Source of the DNA: Blautia sp.
Lineage (GTDB): Bacteria > Bacillota > Clostridia > Lachnospirales > Lachnospiraceae
Reading direction: 5' to 3'
Assembly: GCA_030841965.1 (NCBI GenBank)
Contig: JAUUSJ010000097.1
Span: 1-15,938, forward strand
DNA length: 15,938 nt
A program made the translations under genes and the position numbers. The notes beneath the pieces were generated by a model that saw only the letters and a list, made by a program, of their open reading frames with translations, did not search any database and was not told the DNA's origin. Below are positions 1 through 3,756 of the stretch, in pieces (position 1 is the first letter of the stretch; each line of letters begins with the position of its first letter).

Positions 1-83
1 GCTAAGTATATCGAAAAACCGCTCCACTCTCTATCGTTTTTAGAGGACATATCCCCAGCCCCTCTTTGCTGTGTACTGGCAAA
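1..83 (-). repeat. Interspersed hairpin repeat, copy R0 (cut by window edge)
   Basis: This is the end of a repeat found six times in the window. Bases 1-35 match the conserved core (the segment carrying CGAAAAACCGCTCCACTCTC). Bases 36-69 are a 34-bp arm and 70-83 the conserved flank TGTGTACTGGC. The partner arm lies beyond the window, so the fold cannot be checked here. Strand is set relative to R1 and is arbitrary. The copy lies just downstream of the HD-domain gene and runs into a tandem repeat. Confidence 0.85.
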
Positions 84-283
84 ACTGTTTAGAACTGCTC
101 TATTTTTGATATTGTCAGGTATCGATGAGATTTTCTCTTCACTGTGTACTGGCAGAATCGTTTAACATTGCTCTATTTTTGATATTGTCAGGGTATCGAT
201 GAAGTCTTCTCTTCACTGTGTACTGGCAGAATCATTTAAAACTGCTCTATTTTTGATATCGTCAGGGCATCGACGAGGTCTAA
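62..283. repeat. Three tandem 73-74 bp units copied from the HD gene 3' end
   Basis: TACTGGC recurs at 74, 147 and 221, giving periods of 73 and 74. Read on the minus strand, the unit nearest the gene holds the last HD-protein codons (DALTISKIEQF) and the stop. The two further units repeat the same codons in degenerate form (TLTISKIEQC then stop; the last carries a one-base loss and reads ENLIDT then stop). Each unit also carries CCAGTACACAG, the flank of the interspersed repeat, so the duplicated segment is the junction between gene tail and repeat flank. Confidence 0.88.
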
Positions 284-778
284 AAATTGTGCTTGAACAG
301 AAGTCCAGTCTTTTTCTGATACATCGGGCTTTGATGATAAAGAGGGAAGTTCTCTGTGTTCTTCTCCTCTCATTAGTTGTTTTAACTCGTATGCAAGGAT
401 GTCATCATCTATCTGTTTCCACTTAATTATCTCATCTTCTGTTAAATCAGAAAGATGAAATTTCTCTAATATACAGTTCATTATCATTTGTTCTATATCC
501 AGATAATTGGTAAGATATGTTTTTACTGGACGGATAATATCTGAGATATATGCTTCACTTGCATCATGCAAAAGACATGCTAGCTGAATTCGTTTAGACC
601 ATCCACGAGCTTTTGCTTCTTTTGCGCAGTTAATCGAATGTTGCGCGACAGAGTAAAAATATTTCAAATGACCGTTTCCTCTACATAGAAGACTTAATGC
701 GTGCGCAATGTCTTCTACACAAATATCATCTACGGTTATCCTCATGGGGTCAAATTTTTTTCCTGAAAATGTGTTCAT
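236..778 (-). CDS. HD-domain phosphohydrolase, YfbR-like (probable nucleotidase)
   Basis: A 180-residue single-domain protein with the metal-binding signature of HD phosphohydrolases: H47, H71-D72, E75 and D80 in the segment LLHDASEAYISD, and acidic residues D124-D126 as candidates for the distal metal ligand. The pattern HDASE followed by D and PVK closely follows YfbR, a dimeric 5'-nucleotidase acting on deoxynucleoside monophosphates. Similar proteins also occur in prophages. The start ATG has GAAAGGA just upstream. Its last 14 codons lie in a tandem repeat whose extra copies follow the stop. A purine riboswitch on the same strand lies about 460 bases upstream with an RNA element in between, so purine control is possible but indirect. 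The substrate is inferred from family only. Confidence 0.85.
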   Translation of the reverse strand: MNTFSGKKFDPMRITVDDICVEDIAHALSLLCRGNGHLKYFYSVAQHSINCAKEAKARGWSKRIQLACLLHDASEAYISDIIRPVKTYLTNYLDIEQMIMNCILEKFHLSDLTEDEIIKWKQIDDDILAYELKQLMRGEEHRELPSLSSKPDVSEKDWTSVQAQFLDLVDALTISKIEQF

Positions 779-1017
779 AAATTAAATCCTTTCGTTTTCG
801 TAGGCGGTTTAGGCGATGGGAGGAGCCTTATAAATGGTTGCAAAATATAATTTCCCATGTTATCATACATCTATAGAGAAAACCGTTGGGAGCGATTGCT
901 CTGAAGGCACTCTTTGTTCTTTGATAAGTTAAGATATGAGGTTTTTAACACCAATCGTTGTTAATGTAAAATCTTAAACGTAATGATTAATATATACTGT
1001 AAAGCATGGGAAACTTT
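779..1017. other. Intergenic stretch without a recognised gene
   Basis: About 240 bases upstream of the HD gene with no credible reading frame and no clear consensus promoter. TTTCCCATG (851-859) and CATGGGAAA (1005-1013) form a spaced 9-bp inverted repeat. The second copy sits immediately 5' of the structured RNA beginning at 1018, the position where an IscB-type guide would be. This could be chance. Confidence 0.5.
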
Positions 1018-1195
1018 AGTACCGTTTACAGTTACGGCAGAGTAAATCTTGGTCGTAAGGGGTACTGTCAACCACCCCATGATGTAACGCCACTTTAGGT
1101 AGCGATGCCTATCGGGGTTAAAAGGTCGGAGGCGTAAGCTGTTACTACGACTGGGCAGTTACAAGCCCATTACCTTTAGGTGATGAGTAGTTGAC
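1018..1195 (+). ncRNA. Structured RNA resembling an IS200/IS605-superfamily omega RNA (HEARO-like), no ORF
   Basis: Seen in sequence: AGTACC (1018-1023) pairs with GGTACT (1061-1066). GTCAACCAC (1067-1075) pairs with GTAGUUGAC (1187-1195; one G-U), closing a domain. CCCC (1075-1078) pairs with GGGG (1114-1117). CATTACC-TTTA-GGTGATG (1168-1185) is a terminal hairpin. GTCGTA (1052-1057) is complementary to TACGAC (1146-1151), which crosses the closing stem as a pseudoknot. The 3' end, AAGCCC then hairpin then TAGTTGAC, has the layout of an IS605-type right end. The family is inferred: TnpB and IscB (HEARO) elements encode guide RNAs of this size at or near their ends. No tnpA, tnpB or iscB frame is present. 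I cannot tell HEARO from a TnpB-type RNA by eye, and other structured RNAs are possible. Confidence 0.58.
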
Positions 1196-1204
1196 AATGC
1201 TCAT
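1145..1204 (-). pseudogene. Start of a riboswitch-controlled gene, interrupted after three codons
   Basis: Downstream of the purine riboswitch a strong AGGAGG (plus-strand 1214-1219) lies 9 bases before ATG at 1204. The frame reads M-S-I and at the fourth codon enters the 3' end of the structured RNA in antisense (boundary at 1195), stopping after 19 residues at 1145. The leader, ribosome site and start look functional, but no gene body follows. The likely reading is an insertion into, or loss of, the original purine gene. Alternatively the 19-residue peptide acts as a leader to the HD gene further down. The original product cannot be identified. Confidence 0.45.
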
Positions 1205-1227
1205 ATATGCTTTCCTCCTATAAACAG

Positions 1228-1306
1228 AATCCTATTTTGGGATTATAATCAGCTGTTTACGGTAGCTGGCAGAAACACTCAACCATATCATGAGTTTATA
1301 CAATCC
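1228..1306 (-). promoter_or_regulatory. Purine riboswitch (adenine-type core), aptamer 1240-1306
   Basis: Read on the minus strand, the 67-nt aptamer has P1 GGATTGTA/TATAATCC, P2 ACTCA/TGAGT with L2 GATATGG, J2/3 GTTTCTGCC, P3 CAGCT/AGCTG with L3 CCGTAAA (loop partner of L2), and J3/1 GATTAT. The U in J3/1 (position 74 of the xpt numbering) predicts adenine rather than guanine. J2/3 has G where the consensus UUUCUACC has A (position 52), a change next to the ligand pocket. The 3' strand of P1 (AATCC) can instead pair with GGATT just downstream (plus-strand 1228-1232 with 1240-1244), a plausible switching hairpin. A ribosome site and start codon follow at 1214 and 1204. Confidence 0.92.
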
Positions 1307-1312
1307 ATAGAT

Positions 1313-1321
1313 ATATTAACA
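1313..1321 (-). promoter_or_regulatory. Extended -10 promoter for the purine riboswitch
   Basis: The minus strand reads TGTTAATAT, an extended -10 (TGn plus TAATAT). It would start transcription close to 1306, the first base of riboswitch stem P1. The -35 region is poor (TTACTT-like), which extended -10 promoters tolerate. Confidence 0.5.
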
Positions 1322-1359
1322 TATTTTATGAAAAAAGTAAGTAAATACAGACTAAAATG

Positions 1360-1462
1360 ATAGTACAAAATTTTTGTAAGTAAAAATTTTGTAAGTAAAA
1401 AAGCGCAGAACTTATATTAAAACTATGTAGTAGTTATCCTCATAAAAAAGAATTTTATAGTG
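1360..1462 (-). repeat. Long flank shared by repeat copies R1 and R3
   Basis: The reverse complement of this stretch aligns with 11641-11730 (shared blocks include AATTCTTTTTTAT and CTTTTTTACTTA), so these two copies share about 90 bp beyond the usual repeat flank. Within it TTTTGTAAGTAAAAA occurs twice in tandem (about 1371-1400). No reading frame of note. Confidence 0.72.
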
Positions 1463-1690
1463 TTTTGCCAATACACAGCGAAGAGAGTTCGTCAATATGT
1501 CCTCGAAAAACGATAGAGAGTGGAGCGTTTTTTCGATATACTTAGCTTTGTCGCTGGAGCACTGTTTGAGCAGCGTAGCTGCGAGTTTGCGGGAAGCGAC
1601 AAAAATCAGCGTATGTCGAAAAAACGTGGGAACGAACGTGTTTTTCGAGGACATATTGACGAACTCTCTTCGCGTCTATCCCCACACCCC
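1463..1690 (+). repeat. Interspersed hairpin repeat, copy R1
   Basis: Complete copy. Arms 1478-1511 and 1640-1673 are a perfect 34-bp inverted repeat around a 128-bp core. Inner stems: CGTTTTTTCGATATAC with its partner GTATGTCGAAAAAACG; TTTGTCGCT with AGCGACAAA; and apical GCAGC-GTA-GCTGC. Conserved unpaired segments are CGATAGAGAGTGGAGC on one side and GTGGGAACGAACGTG on the other. Flanks are TTGCCAATACACAGC at the 5' side and GCGTCT through ACCCCCAAA at the 3' side. It lies between the divergent riboswitch and HAD promoters. Open frames on both strands here are by-products of the palindrome. Confidence 0.93.
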
Positions 1691-1765
1691 CAAATCTAAA
1701 TTATCCAACTAACAAAAATTTTACACTATTCAAAAAAGTTACACCATCGTCTATAAGTATAAATT

Positions 1766-1794
1766 TTGACATTCTTTTTTAGTTCTGCTACAAT
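1766..1794 (+). promoter_or_regulatory. Promoter of the HAD phosphatase gene
   Basis: TTGACA (1766-1771) and TACAAT (1789-1794) with a 17-base spacer, near consensus for the housekeeping sigma factor. An imperfect inverted repeat between ATGATGTTAGG and CCTTAGTATCATCAT (1801-1838) follows in the leader and could fold or bind a regulator. Confidence 0.8.
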
Positions 1795-1873
1795 AATTTC
1801 ATGATGTTAGGGAAAAAATTTCTACCTTAGTATCATCATTTCATAAAATTCAGAAAGGACTTTGCTAATACTT

Positions 1874-2680
1874 ATGGATAAAAAATTATTATTTTTTGAT
1901 ATTGATGGAACTTTAATAGATGAAAAAACAAACTCTATCCCTGAGAGTGCAAAAAATGCATTAAAAACAGCCAGAGAAAGAGGACATTATCTCTTTATCA
2001 ATACCGGTCGTCCTATTTCTCTTGTGGAATCTCGCATTAGGGAATTAAATTTTGATGGATATTTATGTGGATGCGGAACTTATATTTCATTTCAAGATGA
2101 AGTTTTATTTCACAATCATATCCCAAAAGAAGTTCAAGCATCCGTTTTGGAACTTTTTTCTAAGTATAAACTTCAAGGGGCATTAGAGGGAACTGAGGAC
2201 GTATTTTTTCCAAATACAAAAAAAGAAGAGACGCATCCAGTTGTCTGGAACTTTATAGAAAACTACAAAAAGTCTCATCACTATGTCAGATACTTTGAAG
2301 ATGAGAATATAGATTTCGATAAATTTGTTATTTTTACTGGTGAAGAATTCCCTAAGACAACCGAATATCAATCCCTCACAAAAGAACTTACAAAAAACTT
2401 CGAAATTATCGACAGGGAAAATGATTTACTTGAGTTGATTCCTCTCGGATTCACAAAAGCAACCTGCATTGATTATATGTGTAACCACCTTGGCGCCAGC
2501 CTCGATGATTGCTATGTATTTGGCGACAGCACAAACGACGCCGCAATGCTAACCCATGTCCCACATAGTATCGCTATGGGAAACAGCATGAAAGAAGTAC
2601 TTGACCTTGTATCCTACGTGACAACACCAACTTACGAGGACGGTATTTATCTAGCAATGAAACATTTTGATTTAATTTAA
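1874..2680 (+). CDS. Cof-type HAD-IIB sugar/cofactor phosphatase
   Basis: A 268-residue haloacid-dehalogenase hydrolase. Motif I is FFDIDGTLID (D9 nucleophile, D11 acid/base); motif II is the T in LFINTGRP (about T44); motif III is the K in FTKATCID (about K195); motif IV is GDSTNDAAML (about 217-226; D218 and D222 bind magnesium). The large cap between motifs II and III and the length fit the Cof/YbiV group, which dephosphorylates sugar phosphates, nucleotides or cofactors; the substrate cannot be read from sequence. I prefer ATG 1874 to the in-frame TTG 1862: AGAAAGGA at 1852-1859 almost touches the TTG, whereas it is 14 bases from the ATG, a little long. It is transcribed alone, with a near-consensus promoter upstream and an AT-rich terminator hairpin after the stop. 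Confidence 0.9.
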   Translation: MDKKLLFFDIDGTLIDEKTNSIPESAKNALKTARERGHYLFINTGRPISLVESRIRELNFDGYLCGCGTYISFQDEVLFHNHIPKEVQASVLELFSKYKLQGALEGTEDVFFPNTKKEETHPVVWNFIENYKKSHHYVRYFEDENIDFDKFVIFTGEEFPKTTEYQSLTKELTKNFEIIDRENDLLELIPLGFTKATCIDYMCNHLGASLDDCYVFGDSTNDAAMLTHVPHSIAMGNSMKEVLDLVSYVTTPTYEDGIYLAMKHFDLI

Positions 2681-2722
2681 ACTAGCAAAAGCAACGGTCT
2701 AAAGACCATGGGTTTTCCGGCT

Positions 2723-2745
2723 AAATTATTATAAATAATTTTTTT
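2723..2745 (+). terminator. AT-only intrinsic terminator after the HAD gene
   Basis: AAATTATT (2723-2730) and AATAATTT (2734-2741) form an 8-bp stem with a 3-base loop, continuing into a T run to 2745. Just upstream a second small hairpin, GGTCT-AA-AGACC (about 2697-2706), lies inside an outer AGCAAAA/TTTT-GCT pairing. The stem has no G-C pairs, so strength is uncertain. Confidence 0.5.
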
Positions 2746-2784
2746 AGTACGTTAAACAATACTATGTATGTTATTTCTGCGTAC

Positions 2785-2813
2785 TTGTATTTTGTTTTCA
2801 TATATAGTATTAT
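2785..2813 (+). promoter_or_regulatory. Promoter of the nitroreductase gene with adjoining inverted repeat
   Basis: TTGTAT (2785-2790), 17-base spacer, TATTAT (2808-2813). AGTACG (2746-2751) and CGTACT (2780-2785) form a spaced inverted repeat whose second half touches the -35 box. It could be an operator or an upstream fold; no regulator is encoded beside it. Confidence 0.6.
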
Positions 2814-2843
2814 TTTGATACCATTAAGAAGGAGGTCAAATAA

Positions 2844-3392
2844 ATGGAAACAAAATTCACTTTAAAAAACAGACAAAGCTGTAGAAATTTTAACGAAACT
2901 CAAATATCAGATGAGGCATTAGACTATATCTTAAAAGCAGGAAATTCTGCTCCTGTCTCTCTAGGACAATATCAAAATGTCCAAATCCATGTCATTCAGG
3001 ACAGAGAATTGCTAAATAAAATTGAACAGATTGTATATTCAATCAGCCCAGAAGCAGGACAGCATCCTATGTATCATGCTCCCACTGTCATTTTAATAAC
3101 TGCCAAAAAAGAAGAGGCTATGGAAACCTATCCACTCGCCTACTGTAACGCTTCTTGTATCATTGAAAATATGATGTTAGCTTCAACCGACTTAGAATTA
3201 GGAAGTGTATATCTATACGCTATCCCAGCCGTTCTAGGTCAATTAGAAAACGCATATCCCGAACTATATCAAGACCTAAAAATCAAACCTGGATTTTTCC
3301 CAGTCGCCATGATGGCAGTTGGAAAATCCAATACCCCATTACAAAACCGGGAATTAACAACAGATAAAATTTCTACCATATATATCCGTTAA
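2844..3392 (+). CDS. Nitroreductase-family FMN oxidoreductase
   Basis: A 182-residue member of the NAD(P)H-dependent nitroreductase fold, at the short end for the family. The N-terminal FMN-phosphate motif is NRQSCRNF (R10, R14). Next come the flavin-facing AGNSAPVSLGQ (32-42), HAPTVILI (78-85), the dimer helix CNASCIIENMMLAST (101-115) and the C-terminal GFFPVAMMAVG (150-160). Such enzymes are cytosolic FMN homodimers reducing nitro-compounds, quinones or flavins; the physiological substrate is unknown here. AAGGAGGTC (2829-2837) is a near-ideal ribosome site and fixes the start. The gene appears monocistronic. Its stop codon is the first member of a short degenerate tandem repeat that leads into repeat copy R2. 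Confidence 0.88.
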   Translation: METKFTLKNRQSCRNFNETQISDEALDYILKAGNSAPVSLGQYQNVQIHVIQDRELLNKIEQIVYSISPEAGQHPMYHAPTVILITAKKEEAMETYPLAYCNASCIIENMMLASTDLELGSVYLYAIPAVLGQLENAYPELYQDLKIKPGFFPVAMMAVGKSNTPLQNRELTTDKISTIYIR

Positions 3393-3434
3393 ATAATCGG
3401 TTAAATATATATCGGTTAAATATATCCGTTAAAT
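3388..3434. repeat. Short degenerate tandem repeat starting at the nitroreductase stop
   Basis: GTTAAAT occurs at 3388, 3400, 3415 and 3428 (periods 12, 15 and 13), in units of the form TATATCCGTTAAAT or TATATCGGTTAAAT. The first unit contains the last Arg codon and stop of the nitroreductase. It resembles, on a smaller scale, the gene-end duplication beside R0. Confidence 0.7.
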
Positions 3435-3463
3435 CGAAATTACATCCCATCATCTTCCCCCGT

Positions 3464-3683
3464 CTCGCCAATACCCAGCCGAACGAGCAAGGAGAGATAT
3501 GCCCCGAAAACGATAGAGAGTGGAGCGATTTTTCGATATACTTAGCTTTGCCGCTGGAGCACTGTTTGAGCAGCATAGCTGCGAGTTTGCGGGAGGCGGC
3601 AAAAATCAGCGTATGTCGAAAAATCGTGGGAACGAACGTGTTTTCGGGGCATATCTCTCCTTGCCCGTTCGGCGTCTCCCTCC
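3464..3683 (+). repeat. Interspersed hairpin repeat, copy R2
   Basis: Arms 3478-3511 and 3640-3673 pair at 33 of 34 positions around a 128-bp core, but the arm sequence is very different from R1. Inner stems are CGATTTTTCGATATAC with GTATGTCGAAAAATCG, TTTGCCGC with GCGGCAAA, and GCAGC-ATA-GCTGC. The conserved loop strands match R1. Flanks are GCCAATACCCAGC at the 5' side and GGCGTCTCCC at the 3' side. It lies between two convergent genes (nitroreductase and ABC permease), so either transcript could end in this hairpin. Confidence 0.93.
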
Positions 3684-3756
3684 ATCTCTCCTCTCGGCAT
3701 CCCCCTCAACTCATTCCCTTCCTACTTACTTATTCCAAAAAACATCCCATCACTCT

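Noticed and set aside
62..283. CRISPR array
   Set aside because: Only three tandem 73-74 bp units with no unique spacers; the units derive from the neighbouring gene end.
1478..1673. Integron attC sites as an explanation of the hairpin repeats
   Set aside because: The repeats have conserved cores with near-perfect long arms and no GTTRRRY-type core sites, and the genes between them are ordinary chromosomal genes in both orientations.
1412..1712. Open frames of 71-87 residues on both strands of the hairpin repeats (also at 3373-3811, 11389-11735 and 15337-15552)
   Set aside because: They coincide with palindromic repeats, recur in opposite strands with similar peptides because the DNA is self-complementary, and lack ribosome sites.
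1862..1864. TTG start for the HAD phosphatase
   Set aside because: It is almost in contact with the ribosome site and adds only MLIL before the family-typical start MDKKLLFFDIDGT.
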